A stretch of DNA of 64,000 nucleotides, taken from positions 33,336,690 through 33,400,689 of the forward strand of contig CM032118.1 in NCBI GenBank assembly GCA_018894105.1. The letters are read 5' to 3'. A program made the translations under genes and the position numbers. The notes under the pieces are model-generated. The model did no database searches and was not told the origin of the DNA. It worked only from the letters and a program-made list of their open reading frames with translations. How positions within the stretch are numbered: the first letter of the stretch is position 1; each line of letters opens with the position of its first letter. This DNA is from Jacaranda mimosifolia. Its lineage: Eukaryota > Streptophyta > Magnoliopsida > Lamiales > Bignoniaceae. Shown piece by piece: positions 33,573 to 47,548 of the stretch.

Positions 33573-36500
33573 CTAGCATGTGCCTGGTGCAATGCATTAA
33601 AAATAATTATATGATTGAATAATTTATTTTACAATATTGTTTATTTTACTTCATGTAATTAAAAAACATGAATTGTAATTATTTTTAGCATTTAATCAAA
33701 GAAAATATATTACTAATTAAATAAATTAATATGAATATTTCAATTGAAAATATTGTATTTTAAGAAAAATTATACATAAATAAGTTGTAGAATGTCAAGA
33801 ATTGCTCGCTTAAGTTTATAAATTATACAAAATTTTATAAAATGATAAACTTTTAAAAGATAAATCAAACAAAATTTAAGAAACTAATAGGGCAAAATAT
33901 TTTATTAAATGCACTTTTTAAATTAAATATATATATACACACACACAAACATATTTTGATATGATAAATAAGCAAATAATTATTTTTATAGTATAAAGCT
34001 TTTTTGTTCGATTTCTTAATAATGTGGAGGTTTTAGTTACAATTTTCATGACATTTGAAAATTCTAAATATTAAATATTTTTTGTTAGACTATATATGTA
34101 ATATCTTTGTACTTTATCTATAAAAACAGGTTACGTTAGGTTATTAACTGTTTGATAAGTAACACAATAAGTAGTTTGTAACATACAATTTTTATAAGCT
34201 AAAATATCTCTTAATGTTCCATATAACTCTGATAAGTAAAATTTATATATTTATATTTATACATGTAGTTATTTTATTATTTTATAATTTATCAATTAAC
34301 ATATATCATGTACATTCACAAAATAATAAGTAAATTTTTAATACTCAGATTAAAATAAAATATCAATCTCTCATAAGTTTCATTTATAATTAGAATATAA
34401 AATTTACAAAAAATTAAATGGATACTTACTTTCAATCGGGTTTTTTTGATCTCACATCATTAATCCATGTAAAAATATTTTTATGAATTATTATAATAAA
34501 AATATTAAAATAAATGCACACAATATAATTATAAAATAGTGTAATTAAATATATTAAAAAAATATAAAATTGATATCATTTGCTATTGAAGTGGCCATTT
34601 ATCAAACTTTTGAAAATTTTTAGCTATATCAACTATATATATGTCCCATATTAAACGAATTTATTTCAAATAATTAAAAATGAGTTTTCCATTATTATAT
34701 TGCTAAAAACTTGAAATGATTTAAATTAATAATATAAAAATAAAGTTCAAAATTTATAGTTGCAGGAAGTAACTGTTTGCATTTGAAACAAATTTTTCAA
34801 TGAACTTATTTGTTATATTCTATATATATAATTTAAAGACGTTGATAAATTGAGAACTTGCATGTCAATTAATCTATAATTATTCATTTCTCAAACTTCT
34901 AACTCTTTAAAAAGAAATGATGATTTGATATTTTACATAAATATTTGTTTGTCTCTTTCATAAGCAACAAATAAATTGTAAAAAATTTTAAATCATGACG
35001 TTAAGAAATAGTTATGGTTGCTAAGTATTTTAATTTTACATTTGAAGTTGTGTAGAAAATAATTATTTAATTAATAAATAAAAATAATTTATTTGATTAA
35101 ATGATTGAATATTATTTATTTATTTATTTATTTATTTTATTAGAAATAATTGAATTTTTTTCCAACTAAAAATAATGTGATTGTATCTATATAAATAAAT
35201 AAAAAGTTATTAAATATGAAAAATTGGTTGTTCTTTCGAAATAACTTAATTATCAACTACTTTTTTGGAATACATTTTAAGCTTTTTTGCATAAAAATGT
35301 AAAAAATCTCATTCTTTAAATAAAAAATAAGTTAATAATTATTGGAGCTCATATTTATTAGATAATTTCATTACTTCATATATCCATTTAATTTTTGGTA
35401 GTAATATTATTAAAGTGAATATAAATTATACTGAACATGAAATATATCAATTGTGTAAAAGTATTTACTTAGCAATGAAATTTTAATTTTTTAGCTATAT
35501 ATACATAATTTTTTATAAATAATTTATTTATTGTAGAGAAATAAAATGATTTTATCATAAAAATATTATAAATAAGTAAAGATTCAACCAATTGAAATAG
35601 ACGTATAAAAATACATGATATTATATAGAAAAAAAAATCTTTCTTATATGTACGCAATTAGAAATGAGTAAGTCAAGTGTTAATAAATTTAATGAATTTT
35701 TTTATAGAAAAATATATAGTATGCCTTCATCCATTTGATAAGAAAATTGGAATAATTTCAACAACTTAATAAAATTATAAATATTTTTAAATATTCATAA
35801 TATCACATTATCCGAGGTACATTATTCAAATATGAAGTATGTACAATTTTTTTATTCAATATCAAAGATACTTTCTTATACAAACATGCAAAAGTATTTG
35901 AAATTTGTACTATTTAAAATAAATAATGTAATTAATTGAAATAAAAAAGTATTGCATGATGATACTTTTAAGTAATATAAAAATTACAATCCTAAGTTGT
36001 CCATAAGAACTTTAATTTTAAATAAATATTGAGAAAATAATAAAGCAATAACATTGATAAAATATTAAAATATATTGGAAAAGCATTTAATTAATTTAGA
36101 ATAAAAACAAAACAAAAACAATATAAAGATGTGTGCCAAAAAATATTAAAAACTTTCTACAACATGAACTTTAAATTAACTAAAAGGAAGAAAGAAGCAT
36201 CATTATATTATGCATGCTAATCAGGGAAAGAAGTTATGCAATTAAAAATATAGAATTGTACTACGAATAACGTAGAAATAAAATATAAAAGAATAATGGT
36301 AGAATAATAAAATGTATATTGTGATAAATTAAATTTACAATATAGAATTTTATGATAAGAGTACTTAATACGATGCTTACAAAATATTTTTTAAATTATA
36401 AACTTATTTGGTGAGATAAAAATATAATTATAGATATTTTTTTAATTATCTTATGAGATAGGAATCTATATTGTAATTTTAGATAAACACAACATGGTAT

Positions 36501-36691
36501 ATTTTAGTGATAACAAATAAGTTGATCCTATTAAAATGAAATTTAAAAGTAAAAAAATAAAAAATGGAAAATTTTCAACTGAATTAAAAAAACTCAAAAT
36601 TTTAAGAATTTGCTATTTGACCAAAATTGCACAATTAGAATCAAAACTACATAATTATGAGTCCTACATTGTTGTGCTATATATAATAGTA
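33573..36691 (-). mobile_element. Helitron-like repeat unit 2 (uninterrupted, 3.1 kb)
   Basis: The most complete unit, 3119 bp. The left edge on the plus strand is CTAGCATGTGCCTGGTGCAA, i.e. a minus-strand 3' end with a weakened hairpin and CTAG. The right edge is TGCTATATATAATAGT directly abutting CTAG of unit 3. Very AT-rich with no coding signal. It serves as the empty-site reference for the insertions in units 1 and 3. Confidence 0.6.
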
Positions 36692-37043
36692 CTAGCATGT
36701 ACCAAGTGCAATGTATCAAAAATAATTTTAAGATTAAAATAATTTATTTTATCATAATATTTATTTTACTTCATCTGATTAAAGAATGAATTGTAATTAT
36801 TTTAACATTTAACGAAAGAAAATTTATTATTAATTAAATAATATAATATAAATATTTTAATAAAAAATATTATGTTTGAAGATAATTTATACTTAAATAA
36901 GTTACAGAATATTAAGAATTGTTAACTCTGAGTTTATAAATTATATAGAAGTTTATAAATTGATAAAATTTTAAAAAATAAATAAAGAATTAAGAAATAA
37001 AAATAGTGCAGAATATTTTACTAAATACACTTTTTAAATTATA

Positions 37044-37048
37044 TGTGT

Positions 37049-37079
<31 letters not shown>
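37044..37079. repeat. (GT)n microsatellite
   Basis: Nearly perfect GT run, broken once by GTATGT. Confidence 0.95.
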
Positions 37080-39002
37080 CTTATATATTTTGATATGACA
37101 AATAAGCAAATGGTTCATTTTTTTAAATATAAAGCTTTTTTGTATGATTTCTTAATAATTTGGAAGTTATCATTACATTTTCATGACACTTGAGAATTTT
37201 AAATGTTAAATGTTTCTTATTAGAGTAAATGTATAACATCTTGGTACTTTATGTATGAAAATAACTTACACTTGGCTATTAATTATTTGATAATTAACTA
37301 ATTCAATAAGTAGTTTGTAACATATAATTTTATAACTTAAAATATCTTTTAATATTCTATATAACTCTGATAAGTAAAATTTATTTATTTTTATTTATAT
37401 ATGCAGTTATTCTATTTTTTTTGAAATTACTAACTGATTAACATATATTACGTACATGAATAATGTAATAAGTAAATTTCTAATTTTCAATTCAAAATAA
37501 AATAAAATCTCTCATAGGTTTCTATTATAAGTATATAAAAATTTAGAAATAATTAAATGGATACTTACTTCAGTCAAACTTTTTTAATCTCACATCATTA
37601 ATTCATATAAAAATATTTTTATGAACTATTTTAAGTAAAAATATTAAAATAAATATACTCTATATAATTAAAAAATAGAGTAATTAAATATATTAAAAAA
37701 TATAAATGATGTGATTGTTATTTTAATTTTACTTTTTGAGTATATTTAATATAAATTATGGAAAAATTATATACATACATATATATATATATATATAAAT
37801 TCTAAGTTGTCTAGAAAATAATTATTTAATTAAGAAACAAAAGAATTTATTTGATCAAATGATTGAATATTTTTTATTTATTTAATAATTTTTTTATTAG
37901 AAATAATTGAATATTGTATTGCTTCAACTAAAAATAAAGTTATTATATCTATATAAATATAAAAAAATTTATTAAGTACGAAAATTGGTTGTTGTTTTGA
38001 AATAACTTAGTTAGATAGATTTCAAGTTTTTTTTGGATAAAAATGTATAATTAAATTTAAAAAAAAATCTAACTCTTTAAATGAAAAAATAAGTTAATAT
38101 TTATTAGAGCTCATATTTATTAGATAGTTTCATTACTTTGTATATCCATTTCATTTTTTATAGTTAATATTATCAAAATATATCAATTGTAAAAAAAGTA
38201 TATACTTAGCAATGCAATTTTTATTTTTAGCTATATGTACATAATTTTTTTATTAAAGAGAAATAAAATAATTTTCTTATAAAAATAATATAATAAGTAA
38301 AGCTTCAACCAACAGAAACAAACTTATCAAAGCACATGACATTATATACAAAAAATAAAAAAGTCTTTCTTATATGCACATAATTAGAAATTGGTAAATC
38401 AAATGTTAATAAATTTAATGATTATTTTATAGAAAATATATAGTATTTCTTCATTCATTTGATAAAAAAATTGAAATAATTCTAACAACTTAATAAATTT
38501 ATAATATTTTTAAATATTTCATAACATCACATTATTCAAGGTACATTACTCAAATATGAATTATATATAATTTTTCTACATAAATAAATTGAGAGAGCTA
38601 CAAATAAAATAATGGTAAAATAAAATTTCAATATCAAAGTTATATAAATTCTTATATGAATATAAATGAATATTTGAAAACAGTATTAAAAATAAATGAT
38701 TAAAATATTAATTAATTGAAATAAAAAAGTATTGCATGCTGATATTTTAAGTAATACAAAAATTACAATCTTAAGTTAGCTATAAGAACTTTAATTTTAG
38801 ATAAATATTGAGGAAATAATAAATTAATGACATTGATAAAATATTTAAATATGTTAGAAAAGTATCTAATTAATTTAAAATAAAAATAAAATACAAAATA
38901 ATATAAAAATATATTATCAAAAAAAATATTAAAAAAATCTACGAAATGAACTTTAAATTAATTAAAAAGAAAAAATATTATTATATTATTCTAATTGGGA
39001 AA

Positions 39003-39490
39003 CACTACAAAAAAAAAATGGTTTTTGTGACCGTCAAATCGGTCACAAATTCAATAAAAAAGAGGGTCACTGATAGTATCAATGACCGCATTTGGTACTG
39101 CTCACAACGATTACAAAAACCCTCATCACAAATTGAAATTTGTAACCGCTGGAGCATGCGGTCACAAATTAGTGGCTGCCGGCATGGTCACTAATTTTTT
39201 AAATTCCATCACAAAATAATTGACAAAAGAGTGAACAAACGGTCACTAATCGTGACCGCTTAGTGACCGATTTTGGGGGGTCACTGATGGGCGGTCACAA
39301 AGTAATCATTGATCAGTAACCGCTTAGTGACCGATTTTGTTGGGGGGGTCAATGGTGGGCGGGCACTAAGCGGTCACTGATCAGTTACTGCTTAGTGGCC
39401 AATTTTGGGGGGTCACTAATAGTTGGCCATGTGACCAACTACTCTATTTGTTACCAATTAGTGACCGCTTTGGGGTCACTAATCGGTCAA
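39003..39490. repeat. CACTA left subterminal repeat array
   Basis: A dozen or more copies of TTAGTGACCG, GGTCACTGAT or GGTCACAAA in both orientations; these are the binding-site type arrays expected at CACTA ends. Confidence 0.88.
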
Positions 39491-39726
39491 AGATTTATTT
39501 ATTTATTTTTATAATGCTTAATTTAATATATTTATCCAACCTATTTTTCGTTCTCAATAATAACAATTTAAAACCACATCATTTAAAACATAAATCACAT
39601 TCCAAATAACACCAAACAATAACACAAATTCAACAATATTGTATCCAAATCCATTAACAAAACAAATTTTTTCAAACATAAGCAAGTTCATGAAATCCAA
39701 GAATACCAAGTTTAATTTAAAGAAAG

Positions 39727-40188
39727 TTATTTGTCTTTCCCACCATTACCGTCTTCCCTATGAGAGTAAGAAGCACCTTCAATTGAATTTAATTTTTCCA
39801 TCATCACTCCCAATGTCCTCATCAAAGCCTCTTCTCTCGCCTTTGCTTCTTCAACTAGCCTCAATGCTTCCTCTCTCACCTTCATAGTCTGCTCAATAAT
39901 GCTCGCTTCTTTGGCTGCTACTTCTTCTCTTTGCTTAGCTAATTCTTGATCAATTGCTTTTGCAATTGCATCTTGTACTTGCTTTTGACTCAAAAAGGTG
40001 GGTGAAGATGTTGTGGATGGTGAATCTGAGAAAGTCCCGATAGCAACAAGCTCACGGCAGTGGTAAGTGTTCCCAAATCCATACACTCTGCCCTTGCCTC
40101 GACCACCGCTAATCTCAAGCCATTTTTGAGCATCAAATGAGCTTTCAGGAGTAGAATTGCTGCCATGTTGACTAACGTATTCTTGACA
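39727..40188 (-). pseudogene. CACTA TNP1-type protein, C-terminal fragment
   Basis: Accessory protein of plant En/Spm-type elements. The minus-strand frame reads CQEYVSQHG, then WLEISGGRGKGRVYGFGNTY, the signature block of the plant Ptta/En/Spm accessory family (compare GGxKKGRVYGLG). It ends in a long Ala/Glu/Lys-rich coiled coil (KAIDQELAKQREEVAAKEAS, EEAKAREEALMRTLGVMMEK), stopping at 39727. An in-frame TAG sits at 40189-40191, which may be a mutation or an exon edge. The upstream exons are not recognisable; the nested LTR at 40561 may have displaced them. The coiled coil suggests self-association; related proteins bind subterminal repeats. Confidence 0.8.
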
Positions 40189-40560
40189 CTATTCATCCTA
40201 TTTGAACATCCAAATATTAAAAACAAAAATTTCATCCTTAACTCCAAATACATAGACATTCTAGATGTTTTCTAATGCATATGAAACTCAAAAACAAAGT
40301 TAAATATATATAGCATGAAAGGTAAATAAGTACAGCAGTAACATATAAATTCCTAATCAAAAATTAAAAAATATAGATTTTCTGAAGTTTCTATAGTAGC
40401 AGTATGTCGATTGGAATATTTGCAGATTAATGTTCCTTTCATCTTCTCATATTAAGACAAAGAAAGAAAAAGAAAAAGAAATGTAAGGCAACTATAAACT
40501 AGCATATGCGTACATAGAGCATGAAGAGAACAAAAAAACATGTAGGATTTCATTTTATTT

Positions 40561-43468
40561 TGTAACACCCCTAATTATTTATCAATTATGTTAATTGTTA
40601 ATTTATTTATTATTGATTTTTGAAATTTCATCAATTTAATTAGTTTATAAAGTTTGGGGGTTAAAGTTAAAATTTTTAAAGGATTAAATTGTACATTTCT
40701 TGGAGTTGAGGGGTTTACATGGTAGATAAAAAAATCAACAGGAACATATGAGAGATTTTAAAAACTTCATGGACTCAACTGAGGAAAGTTCATTATTTTA
40801 AGGGTTAAATTGCAAATATGGAAAGTTTGAATTTTTAAAAACCAAATCGAGCAGCATTCTTTCCCTTTACTTTTTCTTCTTCCTTCTTTCTTTCTTTCTT
40901 CTTTCCATTTTTTCCACCCACAACCATCATCTCCTATCTCCTCTCCGGCGACTTATTCCCAGTCACCTTTCACTACCATCCAACCTCACTAACCATCTCT
41001 CCTACCTTTCTCCCTTCCTTCCCCAACAACCAACACACACACACAAACCCAGTTAGGAAATCCATGATCGACTAGAAGCCAATTCACGTTGGTGAAGTGA
41101 GTCTTCAACTTTTAGGCATCTAACCTCACTTCTCAATACTGGACTAGGTAGTACTCAACCCAGAGAATACTAGGGAGGTGTTGCATGGTTGATCGGAGCA
41201 ATGGCAGCAGCTAAAAATAGAGGTACAGTCATGGCGATGGAAAGGTGGTTTCATGGCTGTGATCCTCGATTGAAGGCTTTCCCAGCCTCGAATCTGAAAA
41301 CTGAGCACACCGTTGGACTTAGAAGGAGGAAAGGAAGCCGACAGTAGTGGTTTTGATATTTTCCAACAATGGTTGACAGTGGTGGCTCTCAGACAGTTTC
41401 TTTCCCTTGTCATGGTAGTCGCAGTAGTGCGATCAATTTCTAATTTTGAGGTCTCAATTGTGCGATTTAGGGCAAAGATCAGTTTTGAGATTAGGGCTTC
41501 TGTACATTTTCATTTTCTCATAACTCTTGGATCTTGAATAAATATTCCTAAGCTATATCTAGTTGCAAGATTGTTATATGCATGTGCCATGTTGGATTTT
41601 TGGACCTTAGAGGAGTATCAAATATGAGAATTTGGGAAACTATTGAGTTAAATGAGTTAGAAAAACCCCAAATTTTGGAATTAGGTGTTAAATGACAATA
41701 ATTGAGTTATTGGATTAGTTAGCTTATTATTACTAATTAGAACACTGATGTGGGATTAAGTTGAATATATCTATTATTTATGTCATTAAGAACCCTATAA
41801 TCGATAGTAAATTAGCCATATTTTTAAGAGTGTTTCTTTTACTATAATCTCGGATGAAGTCTTTTATGGAATTAATTAGATGGTTACGGTTTAGACAGTC
41901 AATAGTAAGGTTTTAATTATTGAGGGATATCCTATTTGATTATGGGTTTTGATAAATAAATCACTCTTGTGGTTAGATGACAAGGAGCAGGAAACTGTAG
42001 GTCAATAGGTCATTAACTGTAGCTGACTTTTGAGAGTTTTGAGGTGAGAGTCTCCCACTTTGGGTTATTATTTTGGTTACAGCTATTCGTTAATTGTTGA
42101 ACCCTGTGAGGGTATGCTAATCTGGCCCTTTTCCTAACTATATGTTATTTGTGATAAACCCCTATGTGGGTTTTCTATTTCTATATCGTACTTTAAATAT
42201 GCTTGAAATCTAATTTGTTATCTATCATCTGATTGGAGCACCCCTATGAGGGTTACATTTGATATCGATTTCATTTTATTGTTTGACATCTTATTTGAAC
42301 ACCCCTGTGAGGGTTATTCTTTTTCATTGAATCTGTTTTAGTTGTTCCAATGCCTGGAACTTTCTTCATGTTGTCAATTTTTGTTCCTTGTACCCCATAG
42401 CCTTGCCGGCTAACCCTGTATTTGTTGAATCTATTTTGTGTGTTGATTATTTGGCCTAGAAGACATACTTGATTATTGATTGTAAAGGCTGAGTGCCAAT
42501 CCCAGCAGAATGCTTGGTTATTATTTCAAAAAGGTCGTGCTGGCCAGTATATTGATTGTTACAAATTTGTACCTTATTATATTCATACTGCTTGTTCAAA
42601 GGTTAAACTCATATACATTGGCATTACACATTACTAACCATGGGACATCATCAGGGAACCCACCCGGAGGGATGCCACGGGGTAGGTTCGAAAAGACGGC
42701 CGGGTGGAACGGACCGACGGTGACAGGTCTACCAGCTAGTACCCACCTATGATCCTGACTCAACAAGGAGCTAGAGGTAGCGAACTGTGAGCGGCAGAAT
42801 TTGGCATGCGGTCAACCATGCCTTACAAACAAGTTATTATATGCCGAGCTGAGTGCTCGAGCAATGGAAAGATAAAGAAGTTCTATTTATACTATATTAA
42901 TGCCCAGTACTAACAACCATAATTTCATCTGGGAGCAATAAGGAAGGATGCAACAGTCCATTAAACTTTGATCTTCTGAGTAATATATACCTTGTTGATT
43001 CATATGGGCATTCTTGTTGTTATCACCTATTCACTGATAATTGCACCCGATTCCTTTTCTTCGAATCTTTTTAATCTCTCTTCCCTCACTAAGTCCTTAT
43101 GACTTACCCTCCATCATTATTTTGACTTTTCTCAAACAGATACAGATGATGAGCAAGGACCTCAGGCTTGAATGTGTTTTGTAACAATATAGACTTTTGA
43201 TTGTACGTATATGAAGTTCCATGCATGTCAGGGTGAATTTAGATCTTGAAAATGGTCATGATTGGCGGTTATTGCCTGAGACCAGTACATGTTTCATTGA
43301 ATGATATATATTATGTAATTATGTCTAGGATATATGAAGTTAATATTCTGTATGGCTTGAAGGATTTAGAAGCAAGTTTTAAGGATCTATTGTTTGCTAC
43401 ATGAAAAATTTTAAGACTAAATTATGTAGCATCTCAGCTTGGATGTTGTCCCGAGAGGGGGTGTTACA
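40561..43468 (+). mobile_element. Solo LTR inside the CACTA element, Tekay/Del-related
   Basis: It begins TGTAACACCCCTAATTATT and ends GAGAGGGGGTGTTACA. Flanks TATTT (40556-40560) and TACTT (43469-43473) differ by one base, a mutated 5-bp duplication. 2908 bp, plus orientation. It holds four CCCT..AGGG palindromes (42100-42320), the conserved stem-loop (42803-42822) and the terminal box with TTGTCCCGAGAGGGG. The open stretches at 41144-41537 and 42510-42752 lie within it and have no coding signature. Confidence 0.88.
42803..42822 (+). promoter_or_regulatory. Conserved LTR stem-loop (copy in solo LTR 40561-43468)
   Basis: Perfect arms GGCATG/CATGCC around the loop CGGTCAAC. It is followed after about 25 nt by GAGCTGAGTGCTC, a second small inverted repeat. 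Confidence 0.65.
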
Positions 43469-43899
43469 TACTTCATCCTATAAAATTTAACATCTGTTTT
43501 GGATTTAGTAAACTAATTTCTATTTAGTGAAGAACTTATTGTCTAACGACTGCTTTCACTATGAAGCAATATATAATTAAGCTCAACCTTTTAAAATTTA
43601 TAGTATAATTTGATAGATATGATAGTATCACTACAAGTGGGTGAAAAAATTGTTGGACTTTGCACCTTACAATAGTCAAACACTTAACCTATTGTTCATG
43701 CAATGACTTATTAATCACTAGACCAAAATGTTCATATATTTATTCCAACAATATAATATAATATATATCACATATATCACAATAATCCTAATTTGATGCT
43801 ATTTATGAATTATAAATCTACAATCAAATTTAATTCTACAACTACAAATTCCATAAAATATTTCATGTTACTCACTTTGAAATTGTTAACTAACTGGAA

Positions 43900-44400
43900 T
43901 CCACAAAATAAAAATATTGACTACATAATTTATAAACATAATTCATATAAATATAAACATATGAATATAACTTAACACTAAAATAATTTTGCATTCTTAT
44001 TGTTGTTGACGTTTTACAATGCCCTAAAATGCAAAATTAGAACTACAATTCATAATAAAAATATTGATTACATAATTCATAAACACAATTCATATAATTC
44101 ATGTGTAATTTATTGTAATAAACAAAATATTAACTACATAATTCATAAACACAGTTCAAATAATTATAACTTAACACTAAAATAAATTACCTCTTTATGA
44201 TGCACCCAAATGCAAAATTTCAAACCTGCAAAATTAAAATAAATAAATAAATTTAATTATACAAACTTCACATAATTCATATATACAATTCAAATAATTA
44301 TAACTTAACACTAAAATAAATTACCTCTTTACGATGCCCCTAAATTCAAATTTTCGAACATGCAAAATTCAAAAAAAAATAACAAAAAAACTTTATTTAA
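43900..44400. repeat. Degenerate tandem repeats inside the CACTA element
   Basis: The phrase AACTTAACACTAAAATAA recurs at about 43970, 44167 and 44300, each followed by a GATGCCCC/CCCTAAA-like word and preceded by ATTCATAAACACAATTCA. Spacing is about 130-195 bp. The two short open stretches here (43793-43975, 44000-44185) encode only this repeat. Confidence 0.7.
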
Positions 44401-44458
44401 AAAAAATGGAATGAGAAATGGTTCTAGAGAGGTCAGTAGCTACTGGCTTCTCCAGATG

Positions 44459-44640
44459 CTGTTGGGTCTAGAGGGGGTTAGCAGCTGGCCCCCTTCACAC
44501 CAATGGTGAGACCCAACAGTAGTCCAGCTGCTGCTAGGTCTGCTGGCTCTCGCTCCCCGGGAGGCCATCCTTTGCTGGTGGCTCCCAGTCATCTCGCCAG
44601 CACCTTTGCCGGCTAGAAGTCTGGTAACAAAAAAAAAAAA
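44459..44640. other. GC-rich patch with inverted repeat and poly-A in the CACTA element
   Basis: GCTGTTGGGTCT at about 44459 is inverted as AGACCCAACAGT at about 44508 (11 of 12 match), around a GC-rich loop. The patch ends in an uninterrupted run of about 20 A (44625-44646). It may be the untranslated leader of the minus-strand CACTA gene; this is not proven. Confidence 0.45.
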
Positions 44641-44649
44641 AAAAAATAG

Positions 44650-46744
44650 AAGGAAGAAGGAAGAAGAAGGGAGGAAAAGTACCCAATATACTTTGTTAGT
44701 AAATGTGAGGGAAGAATAGAAATTGAAATGTAAATAGGGGTTAGGGTTTAGTCACTTGGTCATTTGTGGTTTTAGGATTTTTTATTATTTTAAATTTTAT
44801 CTTGATAATTTTTATTAAATTATAGTAATTAATTTTCTTAATTTTTAAATTCAAATTTTAATTTTTCACTACTTATTCATATATGATTTGATTCATATCT
44901 TAGTATTTAATATTTTACATATTATATTTTAATATAATTTTAAAAAATTAGATTTTATGATAACTACTAAATATTAACATGTAGTTTTAGATATGTAGAT
45001 ATAATAATGTTAATTAATAAAAATATTCTCTGTTATTATTATATTGGGTATTAAAATTTATAGAGTTGTGAGATTTTAGAATTTAAAGTTTAAATTTTAT
45101 ATTTAGATAAATTTTATTATAGTTTTCTAAATTAATAATAGTACAAATCTACAAAATAAAGTTATGAAATAATATATTTATTTTATATTATATGTATAGA
45201 ATATCATTAGATATTGTAAAATATTTAAAAGTTGTTTGAGTGAGTTTATAATCTTTTCAAAATATTTTATAAGATGCTTGGTAGTTTATAATTAAGATGT
45301 CAAAAAGTATTTTATAATCTTTTTTAAGAAAAGAGCTTATAAAGATTTTAAAATAAGATGTTAAAACTTATAAACTTTTTTAACAAGCCCGATATCTTAT
45401 CCTAAAGTATTAGGATTATGTATCCCACCCACTTGGTGTGATTGATAATCCTAAGATTAAAACCATTGGGATTAATATCTCAAATGATGAAATTATCGCT
45501 AGGTATAATTCAACGAAGCTAGTTTAATTGTTAAAAGAAGATTAGGGATAAAATTAATATTTTACACTTATCATAAGTTACAATCCAAATTAGTAATCCA
45601 AACAAGCAAGCAAAATATTGATATATTTTCTAAATAATGAATCATACACTTATCAATCACATCTAATCTTATCATACCAAGCAAATGAGCCATATATGTA
45701 TGTATATTAGAAGTTTGATGATGTGTATGTATATGTATGTATATGTAAAGATTGTAAAGAAATTATGTGTAATTAATTTAATTCATAATTTATTTTGATT
45801 TTTATACTTTTAAAAATTATAAATAACAAATGATGTATCACTTTAAAGAAAGCATTCGTCAATTAAAATTAAATATATATGAAATCATAATTATATGTTA
45901 ATATTATTAATATCAACTTACATTAAAAAATTATTAAATTATAACATAATTACAATTTTAATTAAAATGAACTATTTTAACTATTTATTATTCCATATTT
46001 ATGTGTATATAAAACTTAATTAAGTATTTAATAAATAAATTCATATATGAATATTTAGTAATAAACAAAATAATTATTTAAATTAATTTATTATTATATT
46101 TAATTTTATATGTAATCGATTATTAAATGAAGTAGATTATTAACTAATATATCATATTAAATAGATTAGTAAATTAAATATATTACTAGAATATTTAATT
46201 ATATATGTAATTTTTTATCTGCATAAAATATAATTTATATAAATATAACAACTCATTTAGATAATTAAATAAATTAATTTTTATTAATATAATAAGTTAT
46301 CTAAATAAGTTAAAGCATTAAAGAATTAATACATTATTTGCTAGATGAATTATTTATCAATAAATAAAATAATTATTTAAAACTAATTTATTAAATTAAT
46401 AGATTATTATGTTAATAGTAGATGATAATTAAATTTTTATAATTTTAAGAAATGGCATGATTAATAATTCATAGGTATTACTATTTTCATATTATAACTT
46501 CATATTACATGTTACTGTAACATGTGGCGTTATTTATTAAATTAAAAAAGTATTATTTACTTGTAGCTAAAATTTATTTGACTGTATATACAAATTACAA
46601 TAACTTATTTAAATGTATTATTTAATTATATGTGTAATATTTATCTATTTAAATTATAATTTATAAAAATATAATATAATTAGACAAATTAATTTTATTA
46701 ATATAATAAGTTATATAATTAACTTCAAGTATTATATAATTATT
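44650..46744. other. AT-rich interior of the CACTA element, no coding signal
   Basis: Where an autonomous element would carry its transposase gene there is only AT-rich sequence with frequent stops in all frames. Confidence 0.6.
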
Positions 46745-47058
46745 TAATGACCGCTTTTGTGACCCAAGAAAAATCAGTCACTAATTTAGTGACCACTTTT
46801 GTGACCCAAGAAAAATCAGTGACCGCTTTTGTGATCCAAAAAAATCAATGACCACTTTTTTGACTCAAAAAAAATCGGTCACTAATTTAATGACCAATTA
46901 GTGACTGTCAGGTTTGGGGTTACTAATTCTGTCACAAATTGGTCACTAATCCGTTACTATTTTTTTTTCAAAAGTTTCAAATAGAATCGGTCACAAATCA
47001 ATGACCGCCGAGAGCGATCACTGTTTAGCGGTCACTAAAGCCAATTTTTTTAGTAGTG
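46745..47058. repeat. CACTA right subterminal repeat array
   Basis: Repeats of ATTTAGTGACC, TTTTGTGACCCAAGAAAAAT and GGTCACTAA up to the TAGTAGTG terminus; the counterpart of the array at 39003-39490. Confidence 0.88.
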
Positions 47059-47548
47059 AAAAAAGGTCCTACAACTAAAAATGTAGAACTCTAGTACGAA
47101 TAATGTGGAAATAGAATCCAAAAAGAATAATTATAGAAGGACAAAATCTATATATAAAATAAACAAAATATTTATCTATTAATCTTGTCATATATTAAAT
47201 TTGTAAGATAGAATTTTTGTGAGAAGAGTACTTAATATGGTGCTTATAAAATATTTTCAAAATTATAAACTTATTTAGTGAGATAAAAATATGATTATAA
47301 ATATTTTTGAATTAACTTATAATATAGAAATCTATATCACAATTTTGGATAAACATAACATGATGTTTTAGTTATAATAGATAAGTTGATTGTATTAAAA
47401 TAAGATATAAAAGTAAATAAAGAACCAATGAAAATTTTTCAATTGAATTAAAAAACTCAATTTAAGAATTTGACATGTGGACAAAATTTCACAATTAGAA
47501 TGAAAAATGTACAATTAGATAAGCACAAAATTGTCCTACATATTAGTA

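Larger units (their letters stand above)
39003..47058 (-). mobile_element. CACTA (En/Spm) DNA transposon, deleted, with nested solo LTR
   Basis: Termini are CACTACAAAAAAAAAATGG (left) and CCAATTTTTTTAGTAGTG (right), flanked by AAA on both sides (39000-39002, 47059-47061), the 3-bp duplication size of this superfamily. The matching place in unit 4 reads GGGGAAATAGGTCC (near 49312) with no insert. Both ends carry arrays of GTGACC/GGTCAC words. A TNP1-type fragment lies on the minus strand (39727-40188). No catalytic transposase (TNP2/TnpD type) is visible. 8056 bp, or 5148 bp without the solo LTR. Confidence 0.93.
36692..47548 (-). mobile_element. Helitron-like repeat unit 3 (interrupted by a CACTA element)
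   Basis: The left edge is CTAGCATGTACCAAGTGCAA. After removing the CACTA element (39003-47058) it is about 2.8 kb. It lacks about 300 bp relative to unit 2 near 37700-37730 (the segment around 34570-34900). It contains a (GT)n tract. Confidence 0.6.

Noticed and set aside
33573..39000. Coding capacity for a Rep/helicase or other protein in the Helitron-like units
   Set aside because: All frames are closed within short distances and the open stretches (such as 36536-36742) show no domain.
39727..40259. Host gene for a coiled-coil protein
   Set aside because: The WLEISGG..GRVYGFG block and its position inside CACTA termini identify it as the transposon accessory protein.
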